Made by a program: the position numbers and the translations under genes. From Pseudoscleropodium purum (Eukaryota; Streptophyta; Bryopsida; Hypnales; Brachytheciaceae): a stretch of DNA of 64,000 nt. The stretch covers positions 4,836,001 to 4,900,000 of the forward strand of contig OZ017797.1 in NCBI GenBank assembly GCA_963969395.1, given 5' to 3'. Positions 14,095 to 26,201 of this stretch are shown here, piece by piece. How positions within the stretch are numbered: the first letter of the stretch is position 1; each line of letters starts with the position of its first letter. A model generated the notes under the pieces. It did not search any database and was not told the DNA's origin. It saw only the letters and a list, made by a program, of their open reading frames with translations.

Positions 14095-14433
14095 CAGGGT
14101 TGACAGGACGGTCAGACGTCCGGGACGTCCGGACGCGGACGATGTGTCTGCAGCGTCCGCTGACATTCGCGTCCGCCTGTCCGCCCCATCCGCATGTCCC
14201 TCGTCCGCCTGTCCGCCCGTCCGCCCCGTTCGGTGTCCGCCCCGATACCTATCCACCCGGTTACGGTTGTCCAATCGACACGCGGACTGATGTGGTCCGC
14301 ACGATCTGGGCGTCCGCCTCGTCCGTCCGCCTTCCGACGGCGGGAGGGACGTTGCGTCCGCTTGCGTCCGAACGTCCGGACGTCTAGGTTTCGGACGTTA
14401 TTTTGGGGCGGACGTAGAGATTCGTCAACCCTG
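14095..14433. mobile_element. GC-rich hAT-like MITE with perfect 8-bp target duplication
   Basis: The element is 339 bp. It begins CAGGGTTGAC (14095-14104) and ends GTCAACCCTG (14424-14433), a 10-bp perfect terminal inverted repeat. ATGGTGGG flanks it on both sides (14087-14094 and 14434-14441). An 8-bp duplication with CAG..CTG termini is diagnostic of the hAT superfamily. The interior is strikingly GC-rich and made largely of GTCCG/CGGAC motifs, more than ten of them, in both orientations, unlike the AT-rich host DNA. Overlapping frames on both strands here are composition artefacts. Confidence 0.88.
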
Positions 14434-14619
14434 ATGGTGGGTGCCATGTGGACATCCTATGTGGCAAATGCCACCATCAAGGTTTGAACTTTGGACCTCT
14501 TGGATCAATTTCAAAGTTCAAACCATTGCATCACTTGTAATTTCATATGATTATAAACGGTTCAAAAATTTATTTAATTATTGTTTTAATTTTTTTCTAT
14601 TATCACTTCAAGTCAACAA

Positions 14620-14973
14620 ACTTTGGGGGCAATTTGCACCTCATAAACGGACTTATATTTAAAAACTTTGAACTAACATAAGTTGTAAAATTGAGCTATC
14701 TTTCACCTCTAGTATATCTTTCACCTCTAGTAGTTCTTTTGAGATTTTGATCTTTCAATCAAAAGTTATAGACAAAAATCAGAGAAGGTGTTTTAAAATG
14801 TAAAAGAAAAGGTCCATTTCCACCCCTCTTTGATTTAAGTCCATAACTTTTGATTGATGATCTAAATCTCAAATGGTTTGTTGAAGGTGAAAGATAGCTC
14901 AATTTTACAACTTTTATTACTTCAAAGTTAAAAAAAAAAAGTCCGTTTACAAGGTAAAAATTGCCCCCAAAGT
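14620..14973. repeat. Large imperfect inverted repeat (fold-back)
   Basis: Left arm 14620-14788 and right arm 14821-14973 are reverse complements over most of their length. Paired blocks include ACTTTGGGGGCAA, the AAACGGACTT block, GTAAAATTGAGCTATCTTTC and AATCAAAAGTTATGGAC. The left arm carries an extra tandem copy of TATCTTTCACCTCTAG near 14699-14730. The arms lie inside the CACTA-like element and next to the hAT MITE. Confidence 0.8.
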
Positions 14974-15284
14974 CTACTCATTTTAATAGAAACCAAATTG
15001 TGCAGTTATTTTATTCTTAAATGTACATTGTATATTGAAGATTCTCAAAGATTTTCATAGCTTCTTAAAGATTTTAAAAAATTCAATAGATTCTTAAAGA
15101 TTTTTTAAAAATTAACAAATTTTTGTTCATGTAGTAATTGTACTATCCAAATCAACAAAAAATATGAAACTTTTTTGTTAATTTGGGCACAGTTAACAAA
15201 AACTTGTAAAAATAGATGTTACAATATCCAAACTAACAAGAAATTGTTGATGTTTTGTTAATTTGGGCACCATTTTACTAATAA

Positions 15285-18200
15285 AGTTTGAATTTTTAAA
15301 TTTTTGACTTTGAATATTCTTAAATTTTCTAACCACAATTTTATATTTTTGTTGATTATTTGGCTGTTAATCCTTTTTGTCAACGATATTTGGCTACTTT
15401 TTTATAAAGTTACTCGTGCTTTTTCCTAATCTTTCTTTACTATTTATCTTTTTTGATATATATTTACTCCCTATTCCCTTCTTCACATGAGAATTTGCAC
15501 AAACTTGAGAATTTTGAAAAAGAAAGCAATTATATATATTTTTTGCAAGTCTTGGACATTCTATACTATTCTAATCTTTCCCTCTTTTTTATTTATTTAT
15601 ACTCTTAATTAGTAGTTGATTCTAACTTCCATCTTTATTAATAAAAAATAAACAAACTATTGTTTGTCATAGAAATTGTTCAAAATGAAGGGACTTCTTG
15701 TTGGTTTTGAGAATCCCTAGCAAGATGGAGGAGTCCACAACCTAGTGAAGTGGCATCAGCCTTGCCGACTTCCGTGGGGGGTTGACAGCCCCCTAGGAGG
15801 TAACCCTCCTCGGAAGTAGGAAGAGCCTATTGCCACCCTTTGGATTTTAGCCCCCTCTCCAAGGTATTTTTGGAATTTTTCCACAAGGATTTGGTCACTT
15901 TGGGTTGTTTTTGAGCTTAATCCCAAGGATTTAATCGCCCTTGAAAAAAACAAAGGAAGGTACTACACAAAAGGTTTTTTAACTAACAAAGATGAGACTA
16001 ATTTCTGAAAAATATACCAACAAATAGTTTGATAATTTGAAAGTTTTTTGCCATAAGTGTAGTCTTCTTTAAGGTTCTTTTTTTGCTAAAGAAAAAGAAG
16101 GCTATGGAATCAAAGCTTTGCCACCAACTATAGGACTCTATATTTTCTATCAACTTCCAAAATGCACAAAGTCAAAGCTTCACCATGGTTTTAGATACCC
16201 TCTAATTTTCTATCAAACTTAAAACATTCAAAGTTAAAGCTTTTTTGTCTCGTATATGACAAGTAAAACATGGAACAATACAAGTATTAGTACAATCACC
16301 AAACTACTAGATGTGTTAGTACAACTATCAAATTACGATGCATATTAGTATAAAATATTAGCACAAATTATAAAAACACACACTTGTTAATATAATTTTT
16401 ATTGGTACAAATCACTTCAAACTCAAACACTAGAGTCCCTCCTAAGCAACATTGCCAAGGTATAGAAGGAGGGTAGTCTCTAGGATTTGTACAAATTTTA
16501 GAAAATCAACAACACTTCAACAAAATGGCCACCAACAACTTCAACAAAATACAAGAGAAGTTAGCAAGGTTTGAAGGGAACTCAAAGTCCTTCAAAACCT
16601 ATACAAAAACACAAATTAAAGCTTAAAATACTCTTAAAACACACACGTTTACAACTTTGGCTCAAAATGTCCCGAAAGTCCATACAAATGAATTAATGTA
16701 TTAGAATGCTAAAAAATGGCTACAAAAGGGTTAATTGAGAGGGAAAAGGTACCCTTTTATACTCTTCTAAAGGTACCCACCTCCTCTCATTCCCTCGTAG
16801 TAACCTTGTCTTTCAAAATTTTAATCTCAAATTACCAATGTTGAGTTTCTATTCTAAATCAATTTTTAACTTTTGGAGATTAATTCCAAATTCCAAATGG
16901 ATTTTGTTGTTGGGCACTTGGGCTTAAAAAGGCCATTTTTAATCCAAATGGAATCCCCACTCCTTTCTTTTACACTAAAATCTCATTAGAAGCTAGCATC
17001 AACTTACCACCCAAAAGGGTTTAGAATTCAACTTTTGGAGGTTGACTTTTTAAGAAAAGTAACTAACTTAGGTTCTTAAATAGATATGAGGGAGAAAAAA
17101 AGACCTAATTTTGACCCCATTCTGATTTTGGATGCTCCCAAAACACTGATCAAATCTTATCATAGTTTTTAATTTTACCGGTATTTGAAGAATCTTATCA
17201 ATCTAGGCACTTTTGGCTGTTGGAATGTCTTGAAACTTGTTGGAGCATCTTATTAATTTATAGAAAGCTATTTTTATTTTCAGTAAAATTTTACCACAAT
17301 TGGGGTAATTTCTAGAAATTTTCCATTATAAATTAAGGTGGTTGATTATTTAGAAAGGCATCTTTTGAATATAAATTTTTTTTAATTCTTTTTTGTGGAA
17401 TCTTTCATTGAATTCCACAAAAGATTTGTAAGCCCATTTTTTGGCTCTACACAATTTTTGAAGGATAATTAATTTTTGCTATGTCCTTTAATTATTGGGT
17501 TTGAAAAAATCTTTCATATAGAGAAGAATATTGGCAAAGAAACTTTGTCATTAAGTTCCTAATGTGATTTCAACCCTAGAACATTGTCCTCTAATCATAG
17601 ATACTCTTCATCAATTCATCAAAAGTTTCTATGAAAAATAAATATCGATTGAAAACTTGAAACTTATTTGTGAACTGGTTTCTAGGGTTCTTACCTAGTT
17701 CTTTTGGACAAATTTTAGCCAAGTTTTGTCACATGCATGGCAATTTAGACAATTTGATAATTTCTATTCTAATTTGTATAATTTACAGGTTTCTACTCTA
17801 TTACATGCGAAAATTGGTTCTAATTTAGAACCAAATATCTATATTGACACGTGACATACCTATTTTGGTTATACACTCATTTGGGGGCTTTTGTATATAA
17901 AACTACACTCAAAATAATAAAATAACAAAGATATAAAATAGTAAGTCGTAAGTGACGAAATTGGAGCTCACACGGGCAAAATCTAAAAATCAATAAAAAT
18001 TTAGTTAAGCACAAATGTTAAATATCTTAAGTTGTAGAATAATTTACATTCTTTCTAAAATGATAAAGTTTGTCTAATTGGTTTGTTCCTCTAAAAATTA
18101 TCTTTAGATGAAAATTTATCTTTTAAATTAAATTATAAAACTTCAACTATCATTTCCTATTAATTGAACTAATAAAATAAACTTTGAATTTTTGGATTGT

Positions 18201-19290
18201 TTTTAGGTTTATTTTTGCCTTTTGACAATGTGACTTTGTTGAGCTGTTGAGCAATTAAAATATTATATGGTTCAATTTTGAAAGAAGAAATGTAAATTTA
18301 ACTAATATTGCTATTCTTGTGTACACTTTGGTGGTATCTCAAATAAACAAGTTCTTATTTCATGCTAATTCCTACAATATGTTACACTTCTACACAACAC
18401 AAAAAATTGATTTAGAATATACTCAAACATACTAAAATTACTCTCATTTTCATTACACCATCGAAAAAGAATAACTTTGAACTTATGACCAACATAAATG
18501 TAGAGTCTATTCAAAATAGTTCTACTATCTTAGCTATAAAGGTTTAGGTACCATAGATTCTACATTCTTGAATAACACATTGTTGAATCTCTTGAAATAT
18601 TAATATTAGGGGAAGTCACACTAGGTTTCGTTTCAAAAAACACCTTCAACTTTGAAGTTCATTCTTAATCCGTCTCACTTCATCTCTATCATTCTATTAA
18701 ATTAGGCTATTTGTTTGTTTTGTTTAATATGTTGAGATCTCTTAGACAATACGTCTCTCGTTTGCATGTTTGGTATCATCAAAAAGCCCTTGGCAAAGAA
18801 GGGTGCATAGGCTTGGTTTTGTGACATTCCAATCTAAAGAATGAAAGTTATTGAATTTTGAAGTTTTTATGAATTAAATAAATTAAAAAATTATTTTCTC
18901 TTTTGTTTTGACTATAGCAATGGCACAAGACACACTAGTTCCATTGAAATTAAATTACTTGCTCTAAAACCAATCATGACTCAATTCTATCAAAATCTTG
19001 AAGAGCCAACCAATTGAAGAATGTCAATCTAAGTCCATCTATTCTAGGATATTCCAACCACATTCGACAAGCTGAGATTGGCTTTATATAATGAATGGTG
19101 TCAATATATGTCGATGGACCTTGGACCTAGGTGACGATGGATTAACAGCAACCTTGATGGCAAGATTCTTCATAAAAATTTCCTTAAATACCATTCCCTC
19201 TCTCAAATGCTACATGATTGGGTTTCGACCACTTTGATAACAGCACTAATTAGAGGACTCTGGAGAAGCCACGTTTACCTATCCATTGAG
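15285..19290. other. AT-rich intergenic DNA
   Basis: No gene recognised. A small GC-richer patch at 15740-15850 contains nested short palindromes (outer CTTCCG/CGGAAG, inner GGAGG/CCTCC). The stretch from about 18600 leads into the 3' flank of the phosphatase gene. Confidence 0.4.
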
Positions 19291-19753
19291 GTGGGAGAAA
19301 CACACAACCATAACTCCCCCTACTAAAAGAATAACAACCAAAGAAAGAAATGAAGTGCAAGTTTGCACAGCAACCAAACCGTTTCTCTGCACTCACTTCT
19401 ACTTCTGCGCTCTCCGGATACTAAACAAACCTTAGTCAATCATAGAGCTCCATCGAACGTCAATTTCGTTGCAAATTAGAGATCAAATTCTGTCTCAGTA
19501 GAAGTTTAGAGCTCAACTCCGTTACTTACAGAAGCATTTGACAAAGAGCTTCATATGCAAATAATCAAAAAATGTGAAGGATTTAGAATGTGTTCATTGC
19601 TACAATACACCTCCCGATGAAGACATCAACAGCAGAAACTCGCCTGTGCCTTCAAGATGTTACGAGAGAATGAAACTGCAAATCCAAATTCTGAAGAAAA
19701 TACGAAATCATTGACATGAAAATGAAGTCACTGATTCTGACGGTAGAAAATTC

Positions 19754-22700
19754 CTAATCCTCCTTAAATGCGGAGGATGTGAAAGGCCTCACGAGTCTTG
19801 CAACTCCCAACACAAGCAGCGTCAACAGGGCCCCGACAAGAACTGCATCCCCGAAAATACAAATTAGCGCTAGACATTCCCAGCAAGAGCTATGCTAAAT
19901 TTGCCGATAACACAACTTCAATAAGTGCAAATGCAATTAAGCAAGAACCAAATTGAAAACACGAATCAAAAGAAAAAAGACATTCATCAGAGGCTTCTTA
20001 CCAGTGAAAGTGGCGAAGAAGTTGATTGCCAAAATGTATTTTCGATACCAGGGCAAGTCAGATTCTAAAGTACAGTGCCTTTGCACATGCTTTCCCGAAA
20101 CAGGCTGTGCCTTGAAAAAACCAGGCTGCAATTCGGAAAGATACAGAGTTTCTCCGAGCATCGGAGTTCCGTGTACATCCCGCACATTTGCATTTATAGT
20201 CACTGGGTTAGCCTCCCAGTCAATCTCAAATGTCCCAAAGTTTACATATCCTGCACAGACGCAATACAAGTGACCCTTCAATACAAAAAGATCGCACGGG
20301 ATCTACTGTTGTACAGTACAGCAAAGATTGCAGAAACTCAAGAATCACTTAAGATCCAGGCGTCAATGAGAAACATAATACACTGAAGGAATGACAGATT
20401 TTAATAGAACGATAAATCACCATAGATGCAGGATTCAAATGCACATCGTGAATTTTGGAGGCGCATAGTATGAGGCAAAAGCCAGCTGCAATATTCCAGA
20501 ATGATGGAGAATGGAAATGGCGCTTTATCCTTCACAGCTTCGGTGAGACCACTTGATGTGAAGTCATAGACTGGATATGTAAGTCCACAATCAAAGCGAG
20601 TAATTTCGCCGAAGTGGACATCTCCGCTTATGAATATCACACCACTGGTCTGCAACGTGACAATTCAAGCAAAAAAGTCAAAACACAGGGACAACAAACT
20701 TCTCGTAAAATCAAGTGCAACGATTCGAGAAATCAGCTAGAGCATCATCCTAAACGTAAGAAAATTTCTGAAAAGGCCGTTTCAAGACCCTAAATATTTG
20801 ATGAACTGAATAGTCAGGTAGATACGTACATTGGTGTCTCGAAGGAGGGCAAACAGCCTATAGCGGTCTGTAGGGAACATGCTCCAGGACTCCACAGAGA
20901 AGAAAGGCTGACTCATTGCTGAGAAATTAGTCACCACCTGTAGATCTAGTCTTATCAGGAATCATCGAAACGCATGTACACAAGCCAAACTACAACGTTG
21001 AATACAAAATCTGAAAGTGAACTTACGAAGTACCTGTATGGACGAACCGATAATATGGATCTGAGCATCACTATTCCGAAGCTCGTTTTCAAACCATCGC
21101 CATTGGATCTCACCGAGCATGGTACCATCGCTGCGAATGGGATCCCTGTGGTATCTGGTGTCTAAGAGAATCACCTGTAGGAATACTTGGCCTCAGAAAG
21201 TTCACCCCAATTTCATAAAACTTGTCCAAGGGATGCTAGAAAGGAACCAAAGGATATGTAAGTTGCTTGCATGCAATATGTGGGGAGAGAAAAATGTAAG
21301 AAACCACGCTAATTGACAAAACACCCACCTTGACTTTCTTTCCGACTGGTCCATATGTATAAGCTGCATAGACGCCCTGTTGTTTTCGCCTGCAGAGAGC
21401 ATGTCCAGGCCAGTCAAACACCCTTGATGGCACAGCTATGAGCTCAGATGCACACTGAGATTCATGCTGCACTACACTGAGATTTATATGTTCATACTTT
21501 GACACCTATCTGCGAATTTAAGGTATGGATGGATTGTGCTGCAGCTGAAAACTGGAGAGTAAGTCGATGCAAGCAAATGGGAGCGTGCACCTTACCTCGG
21601 GCTATCAGGAGCTTCGTCCAGAAAGTCGAGCATCACCTGCTGACTGGCATCTTTCCCTTCAAACTCTTTGCCTGCATCGTTCAATCCATAATCGTGATCG
21701 TCCCATGTACCTACAATCTGCGATGAGCATCAATGGCTCCCGACTAAGTAATTTGGCTCAAATAAACTGCTATCTATCAAGCACAGTCACGGTTTGAAAT
21801 TTTGATTCACCTGGACAAGTTCTTATGACTTAGAGGATACTAAAACCCTTAGGGGCCTGATCGAGGCTCCTACACTGACCTCTGTTACCAACAGCAACTC
21901 GTCTATCCATACAGTTGGTTGGATTTATTAGCAAGCCATAAAAGCATGACCTGTGGCTCAATGTGTACGGCCACTGATCTTCAATTGGAAATGGGGTTGT
22001 CTAGAGTCACGTACAGTGGTCTACAACCTGCCACTTTGAAATTGCATAAGAAACTCATAAATAGTGATACAATTTTGATCTCATCAGATTTGTCTCTTGT
22101 ACCCTAAGTGATCCCTCCACAACTCTATAGTGATCTCCCAAAAATTACACTACGTTTTGGTTGAAGGAAGACAAATACTATGCTCTACAGGAGGTTTGGA
22201 TCAGTACCTTCGATTTCTTGCGAAGCGCGACGTAACTGGGTTGCCCATACTTGAGAAGATCGTATTTAATCTTCATCTCTGCAGGAGTAACCGGTATAAA
22301 CCGAGGACTATTTTTGAAAGGGCCAGCATTCCTCTCCTTCCCCAACACCTTGGTGGATTCCTTGATATCCGCATAGATATTGTCTCCAAGATGTATGAAA
22401 AGGTGGGGATCAAATTCCAAGACTGCATCCCAGATAGGCTGTCAAGCCATAACAGAAAAAGTACAGCCCTTACAATCCAGCATACACATGAGTGGGCTGC
22501 AAAAAAATCTAGGGTAGACGTTACTAAATCCTTAGGGACCTGATCCCGGCTCCCATTGACTGATCCCTGTGACCAACATCAATTCATCTTTTCATAGTCT
22601 TGGTTGGTCGCAATTCTTATCAAGCAGTGTAAGCACTTAGCTCAATGTTTATTTCCACTAATCTCTGAATGGACTTGGGGTTGTTTATACCGGTCTACAG

Positions 22701-23243
22701 CCTTCCACTGTCAAATTGAAGAGCCCAATTCAAATATACTGATACAAATTTGAGAACATGGCTCTCGTAGAATCCTAAGTGATCCCTCCATATCTCCATA
22801 GGGTTCTCCCAATGAATGCACACTCCTACATATTAATCAAAATTCTTAAAGTGACCCAAAGAATACCCTGACAGACACTACGGGGCTCTGCGTCAAGACA
22901 TTCAAGATTCGAAAAGTATTTCCAACAGTCTAGCATCCATCTGCGTTACACGCCTTGCGCTGCCCAATTATAATTCATTGACAAGTGTCAGGAAATACGG
23001 ATAGGAAACAGATGCTAGAAATTCTCTCAAGTCGAAAATTGCAGAGCCTGAGGACGTTTCATTTACCTGAGGTGCACTTTGATTAGCGCAAGAACCAAAT
23101 GAAATTCGCGTCAACGGCTCCTCAGCACGCGCACCCCCGATAACGAGGAGCTTCAGAAAAATAAAAATGCAAGAGCTCATCCAAGAGCTCGACGACGACG
23201 ACCCGGCGTTGGACCTTTCTTCCGCCGCCATATCCTGCTTCAT
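19754..23243 (-). CDS. PhoD-like alkaline phosphatase/phosphodiesterase, membrane-anchored, 9 exons
   Basis: Predicted to hydrolyse phosphate mono- or diesters outside the cytoplasm or in the secretory pathway, as for PhoD-type metallophosphatases. Exons (transcript order): 23243-23067, 22438-22208, 21717-21596, 21389-21329, 21174-21034, 20937-20830, 20649-20421, 20250-20002, 19842-19754; all introns GT/AG, frame intact, 468 aa. Family motifs: FGSCANQ (Cys52), HLGDNIY (Asp78, Asn79), GTWDDHDYG (Asp142-Asp145), LLDTRYHR (Asp202, His206), ISGDVHFGE (Asp290, His292). Residues about 22-40 form a hydrophobic signal or anchor segment and the last two exons encode hydrophobic stretches near 425-455. 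The ATG at 23243 is chosen because an in-frame TAG lies upstream at 23277-23279; a second ATG at 23231 is possible. Introns 1 and 2 each carry a copy of a dispersed repeat. Confidence 0.93.
21830..22150 (+). repeat. Intron repeat, copy 1 (phosphatase intron 2)
   Basis: About 300 bp, from the GAGGATACTAAAACCC region to GATCTCCCAAAAATTACAC. It shares CCTGATC, CTGTTACCAACA, CAGTGGTCTACAACCT and AAGTGATCCCTCCA blocks with copies at 22514-22822, 32181-32443 (inverted) and 35172-35449. No terminal inverted repeat or poly-A tail is evident. Confidence 0.8.
22514..22822 (+). repeat. Intron repeat, copy 2 (phosphatase intron 1)
   Basis: Diverged direct copy of 21830-22150, with matching blocks in the same order (CTTAGGGACCTGATC, CCTGTGACCAACA, CGGTCTACAGCCT, CTAAGTGATCCCTCCA). 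Confidence 0.8.
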
Positions 23244-24052
23244 GTCCACAAGCCACTCCCTCCTCTTGCTTCCCACCTAAATTCGCTTCCCAACCCTGCC
23301 CCCCAAAGTGTACCCTAAAATGACCCCAACGAATTCAAAAGCAGAACTGCCCTAATTCCCTCCAAATTAACAGTGACGACAACTGAGCTCACGGAACCCG
23401 AGCCATTCGGCTGCAGCGCCCAGCTAGAATGGAAAACAAGACCCACCGGCTGTGAACACACGATCTTCTTCCAATTCCCCACTGAATTAGTGGATCCCAG
23501 GTAGTGGGCGATCGTAGGGCAGTTTAGGGCTCCCGGAGTGTCGAGAATTTCCTTGGAGTCGAGTGAGTGCCTTTCTTTCCGATGGATCCCCCAGCCAACT
23601 TACAGTAGCTATCGTGGATGAAAATCCTGCCCAGAGAACGGTCAATGCGCTCCCGGCAACCAGCAGAAGGGAGTTCCGAAGCAGCCAGCAAGCTACAGCA
23701 ATGGCACTCACTGGTTTCGATGAGAGCCGAGAGGGTTGGGTCAGTGCAACGTGATGTGCGTGCGAGGGATGGCCAGCTGCCTCATTGGATTGCTGGGAAT
23801 ACTGTTGTATTGCGTGATTGCGGGCTGATGTCCCTGGCTGCCAGAGACGGACACGGCGCCCTCACTAAGTTACGTGTCCGTCTCTGGCCACCTGGGCTGG
23901 CTCGGCTCGCGTGCCTCGTCCCCGACGTGGCTGCGCTCTCTACTTCGTCAAGATTGCCAACGCCGTTGGAACTCGGTCCACGAACTGAAGTCAAGGTCAC
24001 TTCATAAGAGCATGTCCACTGTTGCCCGGTCAAACAGGCACGGGCAAGACAG
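23244..24052. promoter_or_regulatory. GC-richer 5' flank of the phosphatase gene
   Basis: Upstream region with higher GC than the surrounding DNA, probably 5' UTR and promoter (inference from position). It contains a perfect 15-bp hairpin: CCAGAGACGGACACG at 23841-23855 pairs with its reverse complement at 23873-23887, loop 17 nt. The overlapping open frames on both strands do not resemble known proteins. Confidence 0.4.
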
Positions 24053-24433
24053 TTAGCTCGTTTACACTCCCTGCTGGCCGGCGCAGGCGACCCGCATCTG
24101 CCTGCGGCAGGGAGTGGAGGTGGTTCCCACATCCTTCTGCTGGCAGGCAGAAAAGGTAAGCCTCCTTTAGCCCGAATTCCTTACTGAATGCTTTACTGAA
24201 TGCTTTACCGAAATGCTTTACTGAAATGCTTTACTAATTACCCTTTGGCCTACCCAATTTGTAGCCTTTATAGCAAGTGGAGGTAGGTTCCCTGCCAAGC
24301 CGTAGGTTCCTTGCCACTCTAAACTGACTGTCACGAAACAAAGTGCTGCCTGTGCGCCGCATGTTTCGCTCTTTTAACACTAACCCGATTTGGGACTCCC
24401 TGCGCCTACTGGCAGGGAGTGTAAACAAGCTAA
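24053..24433. mobile_element. MITE with ~35-bp terminal inverted repeats
   Basis: Left end TTAGCTCGTTTACACTCCCT at 24053; the right end is its near reverse complement, finishing at 24433. Similarity between the arms continues into a GGCGCAGG block, about 35 bp in all. Inside, a 14-15 bp unit (TGCTTTACTGAA-like) repeats about four to five times at 24178-24236. No target duplication is obvious and no transposase is present; superfamily not assigned. Confidence 0.7.
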
Positions 24434-25802
24434 GTATGGCAGGCTCCTAATTTCCACAGCGCCCGTTGAAGAGGCCCTCCCGCACCGTTGGCCACTGAAC
24501 CCATTGAAAATGGTTGCCTCTTGTCAGAGTTCCAATGTAGTACTTAATGGACAGTAATTTGATTACAAGAGGAAAGCCGCTCAGGACCTTGATTGAAGAA
24601 AGAAATTGGTGTGTAGAAACTCAAGCCACTATTATAAAAAGTGCAAATCAAGCAAAATTGAATGCAAAGTAGTCAACTCCGGGCTCTAGCAAAGACTCCC
24701 TCGTCCACGCCAAGCTGAAGTATTTGGGTGGAAATGTGACACGCCTAGTGCTTGAAAACTCACACCTTGAGTGATGGTGTGGACTGTTTTAGCTTTCAAG
24801 CCCTAAGCATAGAATCCAGGATTAGTATATTGTGCGGGAGTGGAAATGCTTTAAGTTTGGTAGAAGGAAGGGCCTTCCCATACCCTGCTTAGGAAGTGTA
24901 CAAACCATTTCTTTAGGTCTACATACGTCATCAATGAAAGTAATAGATATTCTAAAAAACATGTCAGTCATTCCTAGATAGGGGATCTATTTAGAACCCA
25001 AATTATTTATGGACCTCCTATCTTATGCCTAAAATCAATAGAATAAGCAATTTAGCATGATTCCATTATTATATTGAAAAAGGATTTGACAGATCTTGTT
25101 GGTAGTCTAAAGATGATTTTAGGTTCCTGAACTTAAAATGCAATTTTTGAACATTGTATGAATAATTGATGAATTTTCAAAGTGCTAGTAGTAGGTGTTT
25201 CTAAAATTGACCTTATACTCTCATGAACAATGTGAGTACATTTTAGGCAAGAATTTGTAGATCTTGATTTTTTTAAAAGGTGTTTTCTTCCCATTCCTAT
25301 ATGAATTGATTTTGAATTTGGTATAAAAATCATAAAACACCAAGTGGACACGCTAGCGATATTGCTAGAAAATAGATAAAATTTATTTTTACAACAAATT
25401 TGGATGTACTTGGTACATATCTTACAACTCCCACAATAGAGCTCTTCAATACATTCATTATCCATCCAATGAACAACACACATCTTAAGGAGTAACTAAT
25501 GGCTAAGTCTTATTTTGGATTTTGCATATTTTTGTTTATATTTTTGAATGAATATATTATTTAATTACTTTAATTTCATCAAACAAGTCATAATGAAAGG
25601 TCATGCTTGAAAAATTGACAAATTATTTATTACTTTGGATACATAAAAAAATTTGGATGAATAATTGGATGAAGCACTTAATTTGTTCCAAAATATTGAT
25701 GTTAGAAATTTTAGGGATTAAATGTACACTATTACCACACAATTTCATGATTTCATCCATTTGGATGGTCACATATTCATCTTCATACATTTACATCTTT
25801 AA
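24434..25802. other. Intergenic DNA, no gene recognised
   Basis: Composition shifts from GC-richer near the phosphatase promoter to AT-rich by about 24950. No convincing coding sequence. Confidence 0.4.
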
Positions 25803-26147
25803 CCCTTTAGTGACTGTGGTTGATTTGAGGGGCGAATGTAGTTTTTGAATATAGATTTGGAAAAGGGAAATTTCATCACTATTCTAAGAAAGTAATTCTA
25901 GATCAAACCATAGGAATTGATGTCGTAGGCTTTATCCATGATTAGAACAAAAAATGAACATGATTTGACGGTGCAATTTGTTGTGAGTGATCTTCAAAGT
26001 TCGATGCATTGAAATAGCCTTCAATTGAAGTAGCATAACATATTATTGCCCATAACTTTTGAAACATGTCTTCACAATTCATGAGGTTTCTAGACAACAT
26101 TTCTATTGTTCTTAGGCATCAATTTTAAATAAAATCACATGAATTGC

Positions 26148-26201
<54 letters not shown>

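Larger units (their letters stand above)
13857..15284. mobile_element. CACTA-like non-autonomous element with nested insertions
   Basis: The left end reads CACTAGTAGAAAAATACAG, the start typical of CACTA (CMC) elements. The right end, read in reverse complement from about 15284, gives TTATTAGTAAAATGGTGCCC. It then runs into ATTAACAAAAC, which matches the left AATAACAAAAC, so the ends form an imperfect terminal inverted repeat of about 35 bp. Subterminal repeats of GTTAATTTGGGCAC occur near 15178 and 15258. The outermost CACTA is lost on the right and no 3-bp target duplication is visible, so the assignment is tentative. No transposase frame is present. Confidence 0.45.

Noticed and set aside
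14005..14487. Several overlapping 80-110 codon frames on both strands
   Set aside because: They lie in the GC-rich core of the hAT MITE, where stop codons are rare by composition; none shows a domain.
15740..15850. Nested short palindromes as a possible structured RNA
   Set aside because: Arms are only 5-7 bp and there is no supporting context.
23244..23276. A GTG at 23276 as the phosphatase start
   Set aside because: It is not an ATG and follows directly after an in-frame TAG at 23277-23279; the ATG at 23243 gives a normal start.
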